NCBI GenBank assembly: GCA_038502055.1
Contig: JAXRKN010000043.1
Span: forward strand, 1,116,001-1,180,000
Length of the DNA stretch: 64,000 bases
Source of the DNA: Tanytarsus gracilentus
Taxonomy: Eukaryota > Arthropoda > Insecta > Diptera > Chironomidae
Direction: 5' to 3'
Shown here: positions 46,440-60,900 of the stretch, in pieces
Layout: each line of letters begins with the position of its first letter
How positions within the stretch are numbered: position 1 is the first letter of the stretch
Program-made: the position numbers and the translations under genes
Notes under the pieces: generated by a model
Told to the model about the DNA's origin: nothing
What the model saw: the letters and a program-made list of their open reading frames with translations, nothing else
Databases searched by the model: none

Positions 46440-48992
46440 GTTCCAAGCACCATGATGTAGTCAGGAACGATTAAAATCAACAGTCACAACCAATAATAAC
46501 TTTTACTTTTCTTCTTTTGCGCTTTAATTTTTCCAAAAAAATGATTTTCACGCATTTTCACATTCGAATGGAGAAAAAAATATTTCCCACCAAATGTTTA
46601 GAGCTAAAAGATGAAAATTATTTCTTATTTTATTTTTTCTCTCCTCATGATGATACGCATATTACTGTTTATGAAGTTGAATGACAAACAGTTTAATTGA
46701 GGCATCCCGAGGAGATGGAGAAAAGTAGTTAGGTTAGAGGAGGAAAAAGTGAAAAATTATATTGAATTGCGTTTAATGAAAAAAATTGATTTAAAATTAA
46801 ATCTTGGCAAATTAAAAAATTTAATAGATTTATTTGAAATCAAAATTTAACGGTTAAAATTGAATTTTAATAAATTTGTCAAATTTTCATGAAAATGAAT
46901 CATTTTTAAATAAATCATCGCCGTCTTTCAATATCAAAAAATGTTAACTTTATTCTTAAAAATTATTAAAAAATTTCTCTGTGTTTTTAAAATCGAAAAT
47001 TTCTGTCAAAATTCATCGAATAGAATTTCTACTTAAATTATTAAACAAAAATTTATTTAAAAATCTCACAAATCCTAAAATAATGTGCGGCATTTTATTT
47101 GCATAAAAAATACACGAAACATGTTGCATAAAATATTATTTTCAAATTATCTAAAAAGATATAAATGATAAACAAAAATATTGTTTAGGATGTAAAGGGA
47201 AAAACATTAAAAAAGTAAGAAAAATAATTGATAAATGATGGAAAATTTCTCTAATCAAATATCACAAGCATATTTTTAGGCATGTTAAGCATAAGTACGG
47301 TAGTTGGTTAACTATGAGAAAAATTAAAGTCACATAAATTATATTATATACAAAGAAAATCATAGAATTCATAAAACATCCCCATTGATGGCCATTATAT
47401 AAAAAAAACCATGAAAAATGTTGATGACAAAATTACACGCATACACTTTTGCATCCCTAGAATTTTAGATTCAAATGATTTTTTTTAGAAAAGCACTATT
47501 GTTGTGTACTGAGATTCGTCCTATCTCGAATAAATGAGTTTCTTTATTTTTGTTATAATCTCTTGCTCTCAATTATTAGTTAAATTTTTTTAAGCATGCA
47601 AAATAGCAACGTTCTTGTTAAAGATTTTATATTTTGCTATTTAAAGCTACAATTAAAATCTAGTGTGGCAAAAAAAGAATTGCGATCAAGTAGTTAGGGC
47701 AGCAATGACCAAAAATGTCCTGTTTCATTTTATTGAAAGGTGTTTGTAAAGTTTACAAAACAGAATGACCTTGATAATTTTTTATAAAACATCCATCATG
47801 AAAAACTACATTACCCATAGATTCAAATAAATATAACAAACCACCTAAAATACCCACAGGAAAAAAAAATATATGAATGATAATAAAGCGAGATTTATGT
47901 GAACAAGATTTTTAAATTTAAAGGAAAATAATCTGAATGTTTTTACGTTTCTACAAACAATATTTAATATACAATTTATATATATGAGAAAAAGAAAAAT
48001 GGGCTTGGACGATGATGATGGGGTGCCATTATTTAGCCAGTAAAAAAATACATACAGAGTACATTAAAACAAGATTAAAAATTAACCCAAGAGCTTTTAT
48101 GAGAAAAAAAACACTACACATTTTCTATTTGAGTGAAGTCGAATGAAATTTTCCAAAGTAGAATTCCTGTGTTTGTTACATTTAAAAGTAATGCGATAAG
48201 ATGGTGAATAAATTTTTGCAATATTTCCAAAATGTAGTTTAATAATATAAATTATAAATTTTGTTGCAATACAAATTGTTTTTTGAGCTAAATGCAGATG
48301 AGAAAAAATTTAATATATATTTACCAATTTTTGTGCCATTAAAAATAATTTTAAGTTTGGCATCAAAAAAAATTATTGTCAACTTTGTTTTAATGAAAAT
48401 TATAAGAGAACAAAAACTTATTGTAAAAAGATGAAAAACGACAAAAAATATAATATATGAGTGTGAAAAAGTTTTTTAATAATTTTTCTTTCCAGTTTGT
48501 AACGTATTTTAAAAATTTGAACCAATCGGTAATTTAACATTTCTTAACGTATAAATTCAAATTTTGAACCGGTTTAGATTTTGCGGTTTTCAAGTTACAC
48601 AGTTGAATTTTTTTCAGTCGCTCGAAAGTCGAGGAAAAAACAACACTTAAAATTGCGCGTGCTGCGGCTAAGTTAAGCAAAGAATAATAAAAGTGTCTCA
48701 TAAAGTTATTTTTGAGCAGTTTATTTAGTGAAATTTGCAGTTTTTATAAGCAAGATCCTGAATTTAAAAAATAAAGCAAAAAAAAATCAGGATTTGTGCA
48801 AAAAAGGCTAAAAAGGAAGAAAGGAAGAAAATTACTATGGATTTTCAATTATTCATAGTCGCAGGAATAAATATAAAGCCACAATAAGTGTCTCTCCACG
48901 AAAAGTGATAAAGAAAGGAGTAAAAAAGCTTTAAATTAAAAAAGTAAAAAAAGAGTGAAGAATTTTTCGCATAATCTTTTCTTTCTCTGGAT
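46440..48992. other. CaMKII 3' UTR and Fem-1 5' region
   Basis: No coding gene is recognised. The proximal part should be CaMKII 3' UTR, with a candidate AATAAA near 47530. An initiator-like TCAGTCGCTC at 48614-48623 shares ten bases with the candidate initiator at 25587. It lies about 377 nt before the Fem-1 start, followed by a locally GC-rich stretch, so it may be the Fem-1 start site. Confidence 0.45.
48614..48623 (+). promoter_or_regulatory. Initiator-like motif upstream of Fem-1
   Basis: TCAGTCGCTC, with the A at 48616 as a possible +1, fits the insect initiator. No DPE is seen at +28. The same 10-mer occurs at 25587-25596 in the other candidate promoter. Confidence 0.35.
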
Positions 48993-51900
48993 ATGGCTTC
49001 CTGCAATTCAAAGGAGAAGGAGCAAGTTTATACAGCGGCAAGAGATGGAAATTTATTGTATTTAAAGGTAAGTCTCGTAAATGCAAGTGCCCACTCCAAT
49101 TAACCCCAAAAAAAAGTGTGTCGGAACCCTGAAAAATTTGCACAAAAATATATAACCAGATTTTAGTTTTACTGAACCTTGAATTTTTCTTTCCTTTTTT
49201 CACTCTCCGTTGTTTATTTTGATTCGATTTTCGGACGTTTTTCAACTTGCTCAAAATGCCGATTAAAAAATAATATGTGTGAGTTTAAAACTCCGTATTT
49301 TATTTCTGTGATGCGACACTTTGTTGACTCGTCTTTTCGATTACTAGTTTACGATTACGGAGTTGCCGTCATTCAAAAATCGCTTATGAAATTTTAACTT
49401 TTTTATTTTTTAAAAATTTCAACTCAGAAACGTCGTCATGACACCCCTAAAATTTATTCTCTAAATAATAACTCAAACAAACCTCGAGATTCACTTAAAA
49501 AGCCCACATCCCTCCACAAAACCTCATACGTTAGTCATGAAAATTCAATTTGCACATTTGAAAAGGAAGTGCTTTGATGATAACAAAGATTCCTCATGCC
49601 GAAAACAAAAAAAAAATGTTGAACTTCATGATAATGAGAATGAATATAAAATGTAAAACACACCAAGCGGCATTATCAGCAATTCTGTTATTAAATTTTT
49701 CGTTTTGAAGGTTGAACTCAGTCTCGAATAATTTTTTTTTCTGCCAATCGTCACAATTTTTTTAGCCGAAATAAAATATATATAACGCGAAGGTCTTTTT
49801 CGCCGTCTAAACCGTCCACGGTGATGACAAAGATGTCAATTTTTATTTGCTCCTCCGAATGAAATATTGAAATGATATATTGAAATTGATAATGACCTAG
49901 TGAGGTCTCTCTCTCTCTCTTATTTAAATGAGCAGGAACTATAAATAATTATTTTTCCATTCAGATCTTTATTAGCGCTCAAATATATATGAGTAAAATA
50001 TCATCACATTGTTTCATCTTTTAAAAATCAATACGGCATGAAAGATAGATTAAAATTGCTTTGTTCGAATCATTTTCTACCTAAGGTATTATAGCTTTGC
50101 TGTGGATGAGAGAAAAAAGGTCTTAACTCCCCAAGGCCATTTCAAATGAGTTACTCTCTCGATTCTTTGTTCCATTTTTTTATTACCAACTTTTTAGAAG
50201 TTCTTTGTTACCTCGTGTCTAGCTCTTCACTTACGACCTAAAAAAATCCTGATTACAAAAATTGCGTCGAAAAGCATCAACAAACACTATCGATGACTAA
50301 TAAAAGTCTGTTTACGTTTCTGAAATCAGTGTAAAAATTATCAGCGGAAAACTCGTTTCTAAAGCATGTGAGAACATTTAATTTCAATTGCGTGAGTTTG
50401 TACAAAAATTTCAAAGAAATGTCCGCACTTGTATTCGTATATAAGGAATTTATAATCAACTTCGATAGAAGGCATTCTCGTAGTTCTCTCTCTTACAACT
50501 GCACAAACACATAAGCACCGATGATATATTTCCGTAATCGTCACATCTTTCTCCACTGACTCTAATTCAAAATGCGTTTCATGACTTCTCATGTTGCTAG
50601 TGAGCCCCATTAATTTTATTTTCCTGATTTGTCGAAGGTTGGACATTTCCATCTATGGTAGCAGAAGTAACTTATCTTATGATCCAACACTCACAGTATA
50701 TCTCTCTTCTCTAGTAACATACACACCGCAGTGTTGATGACTGAACCTTTTTATACAATATCACTCCTAGATGCCATAAACAGCATATATACTAAAGAGA
50801 GAGAAAAAAACGGTACATTATTAAGTTACAATGACCTTCAAAAGGTGACGTCAAAAGAAAAGACATTCATCAAGTTGTCAGAAATGAGTGTGTGTGCTTC
50901 CGCGAGATTAGAATCAAGCATTGAGACGAAGAATTTTTATTTGACGCATTTAGAGGTTTATTTGCGAGCTGAAGTTTATTGGCACCGGAATTGAAAATAA
51001 ACTTGACTGATCAGCATTGTGTCTGAATCTATTTATTTTTGCACACGAAAGCAAAATCGCTTTTTTTATCAATCTGTGTGAAAATTGCGCATTCACAAAG
51101 TTCTTAGCGACCCTGAATTTATCACGATTTCTTACCCTTTCAATTTCCTCACTATTTCTTCAACTAATGTGTAATTGACGCTGGTAGCTCAATCTTCAAA
51201 TGTTAACTTCCATTCATTGCTCTTAGAGTCCTTGAATACACAGCTGTTTGGTTGAAAGCACGTGTAGAGATTTGTTCATTAATTTAGCAACCAAAACCTG
51301 CTTGTGCTATTCTCACTCACTAGTCACTACCGCAATTGCATAAATGAATAACTTTTAGCAATTTTTAGTGGATGAAGGAATTTTTGCTAGATAAATTAAA
51401 TCTTAATATGGAAAAATAATTATGAGATTTTTTAAAATTTTCACGAGTTTAAATGAGAAATAAATTTGTATGCGATTAATTTTTTAAATTTCAAAGATCT
51501 ATAAAAATCATTTTATAATCTTTAGCGTGCATGAAAACTAAAATATTTTGAAGGATTAAAACTTTTCTTATGTTTCTTAATTATTTTCTTATCTCTCAAA
51601 GTGCAAAATGACCCATTTAAAATTATCTGCGTGCTGTTTAAAAGTACAAAACAAAAGTGCTAGCTTAAAAATCTGGGAAACTCCTTTAAAGAAAGTTATC
51701 AGAAATTTCACAATGCATTCAAAAGTTAACAAGCTCTCTTAAAAAAATTTATTGATAACAAATTGAAAATGCAATCTCTGATAATGAAGAAACTCGATCT
51801 TAAAAGCTTCCGTAATTTGCGTAAACACCATGTAACTCCAGACTGCTGTAAATTGTTTATCTATGCATGATCGTGCTGTGGATTTTAATTAATATTAAAC

Positions 51901-54900
51901 TATCGTGTTTGCAAGTGAGAAAGAAAGATAAGAGAAATGTGTCAACAGTATGTGAGTAAATTTCATTAGTGACTCAGAAATGGATTTTTAAAATTGCATC
52001 ACAATTTATTGATGTTCAAATGGAATTCAATTTCGAGCGAGTTATTTTCCCTCAAAAAAAAACCTCTTCAATCTTGCAACTCGAACGAAAAAAATATTGA
52101 GAAAAATCCATTTTTTCCTCCTCGCATCGTTGTGTATATTTTTAATGACTTTTGTTTGAGCGAATGTTGGACGATCGCCAAGAATTAGTAAGTAAGAGGA
52201 ATATGCGAAAGAAAGTGACGATAATCTTTCTTAATTCATTAAAAAAACTGTTCGATTTTCATTGAAAATTGCTATAGAAAAAAAAATTTATAAAGAACAC
52301 TCTTCAATTTTATGTGTGCGCTTGAAAACGGCTAATGGAAGTTGCAAAAGTCCACATTGTTGTTCAATTGAGCGGAGAAAATGTTTTATTTCTTTTGTTT
52401 GCATTGCATAAGTTACCTTTTTTTGTGTGTGATTTACAAAATACCTAAATTACGCTAAGTTGATCCGCAAACTAGCTGCAAAGATTTACAGTTAATTTTT
52501 TATTACTATTTTTTGGCTGATTTACTGACATAGTGTTAATTTTTTTTAATTCCTTCACATTTTCATTTTTATTTCGCATCCAATCAACCCAAATGTGTCG
52601 AAAGAAATTTTAAAAGTGAATTAAGAAATTGCTGAAAGCGGTGCGGTGTGTGCATTCTCTTAAAAATGCACTAAAGTGAATGTTATTGCGACTCTAATAG
52701 TTGATTTGACTCATACTTGTGTCTTAGATCTAAAACTCATGTAATAATCTGCAGCCAGAGAGTTTTTTCTGCACTATATTATGCAATTCTTTCACATTTG
52801 AATATTGGCTGGATTATGTAAGATTTTGAAGGCGCCAATTGAAGTTATTAGTTTTGAGAAATAATGCTGGAAAAAATATTAAATTTCTCATGAGCATGAT
52901 GACCTCCAATTAATTTGCAGCGCGTCCAGTCGTATCATTTATCTCTCGGCTCAGACTGACCTCGAAGGAAAGTGAAAATAAACTCAAGGTTACTATGCCT
53001 CTCTTCACTTACGGCTGCTTCTTTTTATCAAACATAATCTCGGTGTGAAAAAGCGAGAAGAGAGAAGGTACGATAATAAGGCAACTAGTGGGTTTTAGAG
53101 AGGCAGAATAAAATTGAATATTAAATTTTTAAGCCATCAATAAATTTCTAACTGAAGTTTTTTATATTTTCTTGTAATTTTATTAATCACTTTATAATTT
53201 TTTCATTAGCGTTCACTGCGAGCCACTCACGTTTCATTGTCGCAAATCAATAATTATTTCATAATATTAACCTTAATTACGCCGCTCTTGTTTCTCTTAT
53301 ATTATGAAAAATATCCACTTATCTTTTGCTGAGATTCATCTTGAACTTCAATTGCATTAATTTAATACTTTTTTGAAGATGAAGAAGAAATAATTTCCTG
53401 ATTCTCCGCCGAAGGTTAAGACTTCCATCATGCTTGTAATAAACACTCGACGATGATGATGTTGTTTTTGAGTTGATTTACATTGACAGTGAACTCTGGT
53501 GTGTTCGTTTATATGCCTTAAATGGACTTTGGAAATAAAAAACGGTACATGTGATCAAGTGTTTAACGAGTTTCATTGACCTTCGATGTAAGAATGTATC
53601 AATTCATTCGAGTGGAGCGAGTCAAGCCGGCTCTAATCAAAATAAATAAATTTTCGATGGATATATGCCAAAATAAATTAAGAGATGTCGCATGTTAAAA
53701 AAGAGCAAAAAAAATACTTTCAATTTTCACTAATTAAGATTAATCGGTTGGGTTCATTGAGCTTGAATGTGAGGAGAAATTCTAAATAATTTGAACTTAA
53801 TTATGCGGCTACCTTGAGCATAATATAAATTTTCTCTTGCTCCCTTGAACCATAAATATTTTAGTTTGCTTTTTATTACTATCGCGTTGTTTTTATAGAA
53901 ACTGCCCAAATGAAATTCGTTTACTGGCTCAGCGATAACTAATTTGTAATTTTGACCTTGATGAAAATTTCCGTTATTTCCAATAGCACCTTCTTGTGTA
54001 AATTTCATTTGAGCACGCAACGATATTTTGAAACCGCGAACACTCACCACAAATTGAGCAAAATCACTAATGGCTTAGAAATGCCTGACAATCTTTTGCG
54101 AAAGAGAATTACCATAGGGAATAAGAAGTGCTTTCTTCCGCATACTCTACGTCAATTAATCTTCCTTCAACCGCTGTTGGAATGTAGTTTTATTTAAACA
54201 GCTCCCATGTGTCTGTTCATTTCTTTTGGTGATTCATCACGCAAATTGTGGACACTTTTCTTCTCTCTCTCTCGTTCTGTTTGCATGGCCTTCAATCTTC
54301 TTCTATATAATTTAAAGTAACTAAAAATAGAAATCTAAATGTACGCATTGAGAAGACAATTGTGACAATGAATTATCCGAATGAATAGAACTAGAGCAGC
54401 GAGTGCTCCGACATCAGAATGTGTTTGGACATTTTATTCACACCGAGTGCGTTTTTCTTTCATGAAAATATTTTCCGCTCTTAAAAATGTTTAATAACTT
54501 CTGGCTGTCCGTTTGAGTCACAACAAAGTTGGATGCGATCCAAATCTTCGTTTCACACCGCATTACTCTCTTGCGAGTGAGGAATTAAGATGAGAAAAGT
54601 AATAACGATGATAAGTTTGTTGATTTTTATTTTGTGTCTCTCTCGAGTGAGAATTGCAAGGAAATATTCTTGAGAACTTTAAAATGTTCTTCATCATAAT
54701 TGCGAAATTTATTTATGGGGGGTTTTTAATTATACTGATGTGACACAAAAGTCTCAGAGATCTTACTTAAAATTAAGGTGATTTTAAACCAAAAGTTTGT
54801 GGACCTTATTACAAAACAATATTCAAATATTATATATTAATAATCAAAATCATCCCTCAAAGATGTCAGAAACAGCTCGAATCTCTCACATGAATTGTGC

Positions 54901-57900
54901 CATATTGAAATAAATTTTCATGTTACGTCTGTAATTTCTGTACATACGCGCTCATTATGTTTCACGTGAAACAAACCGTTGCATCATTCACAATATGATT
55001 TGAAATATATATATGTGTACAATGTAAAAAATATAATGTGCGTAATCTACATCGTACTCTCGTCTTCTTATTATAAGTGTGCTCCCCACGTGTGACTCTT
55101 TAGCTGCCGAGATATATATTGTGGTAGATGTAATGAGTCTTGTAACGATGATGAAAAATTAATTCATGCTTAAATTTCATCATTTTCCGCCCACTTGCGT
55201 CGCACTCTCATCAATTCAAAATTTCTCTCCCATTTTCACGCGGGATGTTTATTAAGAACTTGTTTCAAATTTAATTTAATCATCTGCCCGCAGAAAAGGG
55301 AATTCAATGAACTTCACAACTTTTTTTCGCTAGTCAAGTTGTTGCCTCGTGTACATTCTTAAAATTGTTTATTTCTTTTACATTAAGCATTCGCTCTCAC
55401 AAATTTTATTGAATGAATGAGAAAATAAACATACATAGAATGAGGCTAAGCAAACGAGCACATATTGTAGGTAGTTCACTAAAATCAATGTTGGATGAGT
55501 AAAAAGAGTAAATTAGGGCGCGATTGTACTGAGGGTGAAATGTGGAGCATATATTGTGTGGCATTTACTGTGTTTTTTGACCTTCGTCCGTTCCTAATGA
55601 CACGTTCTTAATGTAGAAAAGCAATTCTGAATGAAAAGCATGCAACATTGTTTTTTTTTCTTGGGGTGCTTGATGATTTGTTGATTCGATTGATTTATGC
55701 AATTTTCTCTCGAATCAAAACGAGAATGGTCATTAGGGATGGACGATTGTTGTGCTTAAGTATTTATAAGGGTTTTTTTTGAAATTGATACTCAAATCAT
55801 TAAAAATGGAAAAAATTTCCAAGTTTATAAAACTCAATAAAACGAATAAGTTGCAGAGGCCCATTTTGAAACTTTTATTTGTCATCTTAAAATCTCGACA
55901 ACTGTCAAACCATTCTAAAAATTAAAACAAATTAAAATAATCCAGCTTTAATTTAAATCCACTCAATTCAAATATTCATTAAAAGATTGCGCTCTATTGA
56001 AAGGCTCAGATAGATTTGTAATTAACACATATGAATGAGGCACATCATATGGCAATAGAGCTAAATTGCTCGATTCACCTCTCGCTATACAGCTCCATCA
56101 ATTTAATTGTTACAAGATGTTTGTGTGCGATGTGTTTGTTTAGAAAACAATTTACGGCTCGATGCAATAAAAGAGATCGCAGAGCCATATAATTTTGTGG
56201 CGAACAAATTTTTCGCTTAGGTGATTTAAAAATGTGCTCCCCAAGCACCAAAGTGTTCACATCAGCTTCTCATGACACTTCCGTGATCGTCATAATGCGA
56301 AATCTTTTTCAACACATTTTTCATACTCACAACAACATTATCCAAAAAAAATAAGAGCTTCCTTATGTCTATTGGAGTTCTTTTTGGATTGTCGCTGCTG
56401 CTCGATTACCTTATTCGTATTACACGCTATACTATTTTTTTTTCGGATGATGGTTTTGTTTATTTAATTACCCACAACTCCATACTATGATCGATTTTTT
56501 GAGAATTAAAGATGACCTTCGATAGCAGCAGCCCGCAGCTCTTTTTTTTCAAAGACTCGACACTTCCATATTTAATAAATTAATCTTCATAATTGATGCT
56601 GATGAGATTTTTTTAATTTTTTTTTTCGCACGTCGTCATTCAAACAATTTCAATCTTCCGATTGAGCAATTTTTTATTTTATTTATACCGGCGGCTTGCA
56701 CAATTGCCAATAGACAGTTGACAGCATTTATGTTATTGCATCATTAACATAAAAATTACTCTCTTTAGCATTTGCAAGCACGTGACGCAATTTTTTTCCC
56801 GCTTCCATATTTCATTGTGGCGGCTGACTTTCGAGTGGCATGAGAATAAGAGTGCAAGATTATTAGGTGACATACTTTGGCGTGAGATGAAGACAGAGAA
56901 ATGAAAAGTAGAAAAACCAGATGAAAAACATTTTCTCACTGCTTTATTTTTCTGTTTTATTTAGACTTATTGTGAAGTGGCAATATTCAAGTGGTAGACA
57001 CTCACTTTTTTAATTTCTAGTTCATACTTCAAAAAATAAGTTATTTACAAATAAAAATTTATTTGAATTCCAATGTCCATCCCTCGCACAATGCAATGAA
57101 ATATTTTCTGCTCAGTATATAAAATACTCAAAATCTTGTCCCAGATTTTATGAGAAAATAATGATGTTTTTGCTATTTTGAAGAGACAAAGACTTAATTA
57201 TTATTATTTCTACGGTGAGATATAAAGCTTGCAAAATGTAGTTTTAAGACCTTTTAATAAGCATCGTGACTCATTGATGAGATCAAAGTAAAAGTGTGAA
57301 AGGAGGAAGCTAGAATTTACGTTTCATTGCCTCTAATTGTGAAGATGCAACGAGCCGCTTCCGCTTCGTTTTGGATAAAGAAAATTCCTCGCTCAGTTCC
57401 TTGATAAATTAATTATTATGACACTCTTAATTGAACTAAATTATTTGATTATTAACGGATTCTTGTTGGCTCAATGAGCGACTAATTAAACGGAAGAAAT
57501 GATGAGTAAATGATCCAACACATGAACTGCAGTCGTGTAATGCTAATTTATTCAGTGATGGCTTTAGCTTGAAAATGAAATCGTGACTCAAGATTTAAAG
57601 AATTTTTATTTGGGAGTTGAGTCATTTGACTCTTGGTTGAGGAATTATGAAAGGATAATTTAATGAAATTAATTACATTATTGCTGAAATTGATCGAAAG
57701 TTAAATGTCTGCACGGTGAAGCAAGGTGTGGAAACTGAATTGTGTACTTAAAATTGGAATCATTAATTTTTAATTAGATTTCAAAAGAATAAAAATTAAT
57801 TCAATTTAGTTTAAAAAATTTTAACTGCCCATTCCTTAAAAATGTGCAAACAAATCACAAGTTTTGAAAATTTCGAATCACATTTCAGACACACATTAAA

Positions 57901-60900
57901 TTTATCTCAATCAAATTTATTAAATCAACAGTTCAGTTTAAGAATCGTGTCACGACATAACTGCAGCATGTACACGTTACAAAGTGAACATAGAGCACGT
58001 TTTGCTGGTGTCTGGAAAAGTTCCTGAGGCATGTGTGTTTGTAAATTGTGCCACCTTTTTTTTTATTAAAGTATTTCCCACAGTTAATTGCATAACTTGG
58101 CAATTTCTACTCTCGCTCGCTCTTAAAAGTAATCACAGCTCACCCACGATAGCATTTTAACTGCAAATTATTGACACATTTTTTATTTACTCCATAAGCT
58201 AGTGAAAATAAACTCGATGTCTCTTTTTATTTTCTATACGTTTTGCAAAAGACGACTGAAAGTGAAAACCAGTTCAAGGTCAGTGCGCTTCGCTGCTCGC
58301 TATCAGTTTAAAAATCATCGCTCAGCGAATAAATAAAAAATTGAGAAAGAAAGAGAGAAAAAATAAAACATTAAAAATCAAGTCTGGGTCAGTAATGAAA
58401 ATTTAGCCAGCGAAAAATTAAAGTATTGCATGCCATACGCGATTAACATTGAATCACGCTAAATTTTCCAATTTGCTCTCTTGCTAATCCAACAGAAGCT
58501 ACCGATTGAAATGCACTTTTTATATTAAGAAATTGTTTTGTGTACTGCACTTGTGCAATAGAATTGAGGAAATGTTTCGGAGTTGACTGCAGCATAGCGT
58601 AAGAAACCTGCCTTCAAGCTCTAACATTTGACATCAGACGGGAAACTTACTATTTAAGCTTGTGATGCAAAGTAAACCGGTTTTTTGTGCAAATGTTGCA
58701 AAAAATTACTTTCGAGGGTGGAGGACGGCGGATTTACATAACGCAGAAAAAAAAGGTTTTCAATAATTGCAAACTTTTTTTTGCTGCATTTTATTTTTAC
58801 ATTTAAATGACAGAATTGCTAAATATCTCGCATAGAAGAAGTGTTGAAAATCTGCCTCGTGCTTACCCCAAGAAATTATACTTTAATGCCTCCGAAAATT
58901 GTGGAAACGCAAATGGCTCAAAGAGATTATTTCGTTAAGACATTCGTGCGAATATTTGTTTCATCAGCAGTAAGACAGAGACGAGTGAGCGACCATTAAA
59001 CTGTGAAATGCTACAATTTTTATTTCTTTACCTCAAAATGTTTAAACATCAGCGAGTTGATTTTTGATTTATTTACGATGATTTTTAATTTCTTTTGTGA
59101 TGAAATCTTCAGCTGAGGTTATTTTAAAGACTTCAAGAATTCTTATAATTTCAATTGAAATACTTTTGTAATTCTATTTTTAAATTTAATGAAAAGCTCC
59201 AGTCATAAAATTTTTTGATTATCAAACAACATTTTTTATTGCTTCCCATGGCATTTGGTCTATTTTTACAAATGACATTTTGAAAATTATTATGATGCTC
59301 GAATTGGCTGTAAAAAAGTCATTCTCAAATTATTATTTTTGAGTAATTACAATAAAAATGGCTTTCAATTATAAAGCGAGAGTAAAATATTACTTTAAGT
59401 TATTTATCATAAAGCTATTAGCGGTCATATGCTGCTGCCAACTGTAAAAATCATGATAAAGTGATCGGGATGAGCGAGGATTATTAAAAGATCCGCTTGT
59501 GCGAAAAAAAGAAAACTGGAAGAAGATAATTGACTTTTTTTGAGCATGCCGGCTGCTCTTCATACGCTTTCCGAGTTCTTCTTCCTTCCTGAATAACATC
59601 ATGACGTAAATCGTAAAGTATATCCGACGACAGTCGCCTAGAATTTTTTTTTGTGGGGGCAAAAGTAAACAAAAGCACGACAATAAACTCGAAAATAGGA
59701 TTTCATGCTCATCATTTCAGCTTTTATTTATTGAGTTAAAGATAATGAATAATTTTAATGATCAATTATATTGCTGAATCTTTTGTTTTTGCCTATTGGT
59801 TGAGCAACCAACCGCAGTGTGTGACTATCGACGTTAAAGTTTGCACAGTAGCCAAGTGGGCGTGAAATGAGTGAGCAATCAAAATATCTTTTTCAACATT
59901 TTTTATTATCGCGTTGCAGTTAAAAAAACCACACGCATCACTTACCTTTCTCAATAAATTTTTGATAGTGGCCTTTGCTAATTGGACTGGCTGGAAATGA
60001 AATAAAGAAGAAGTTATTGAACTTTGCAATCAACTGGTTTTTTGTTATCTCTTTTTCAAGAAGAAACTTAATGACTTCTTTTGTTCTCCTTTAAATTTAA
60101 TTGCTTTACATGTTTAATGAACATTGTATTGAGAGAAGCTTTTTGACTGAAAATTTTATTTTACAACGGCTGAAAAAAATTTAAACTTAAAGCTCGCTGT
60201 GCTTATTCTATCGATGCTGAATGCCTTTAATTCTAAAAGTTGCGTGAGCTTGTTAAAAGTGTATTACTATATAAGGAAAATCTAGAATTAAATTGGTTTT
60301 AAAAGAATGGAATTTAACCTAAAAATTATTTAAATTTAATGAGTCAAAAAAAATTAATTACATAAAAAATCTGAAAAGTTACAGAAACATCTTCGCTCTT
60401 AAAAACAAGTCCTAAGAATTCTCGGAATGTTTAACATCATAATCAAAAATAAACAACAAGATTTTTTGCTTACAAAATTAATTTTTCATTTACTCATTCG
60501 TTCGTTAATAATTTTTATGTCAGATCATTGACATTGACAATGAAAATTAATAATAATAAAATTTGAAATAAACCACAAGTCCATAAAAATTTGAATGTCA
60601 TCAGTATTGATGAGTGTGCGTAATATCGCGAGCTGTATATCAAAAATTAATTTTATAGGCATATTTTGTCGCACACAAATTCAATTTTCAAAATATGTAA
60701 AATGAAAAATATATTGTGAGCATCTCAATGCCACTCGATAGGTATCGATTATACCTTTTGGCGCCTTAATTATCACATTTTATGCGCGGCTATGATGATG
60801 GTGGAGAGGAAGAGACAAGAAAATGTAAAGTTCATTAACTCAAGACAGCTTCAAGTGCTAAATAAACTTTGAAAGTTGCTCAACAAGTTCATACTTAAAA

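Noticed and set aside
49906..49921. (TC)n microsatellite
   Set aside because: It is an ordinary short simple repeat in an intron, so it is not given its own entry.
53754..54050. 98-codon minus-strand frame in the Fem-1 intron
   Set aside because: Composition is moderately protein-like, but it begins at GTG, has no family match and has no supporting splice sites.
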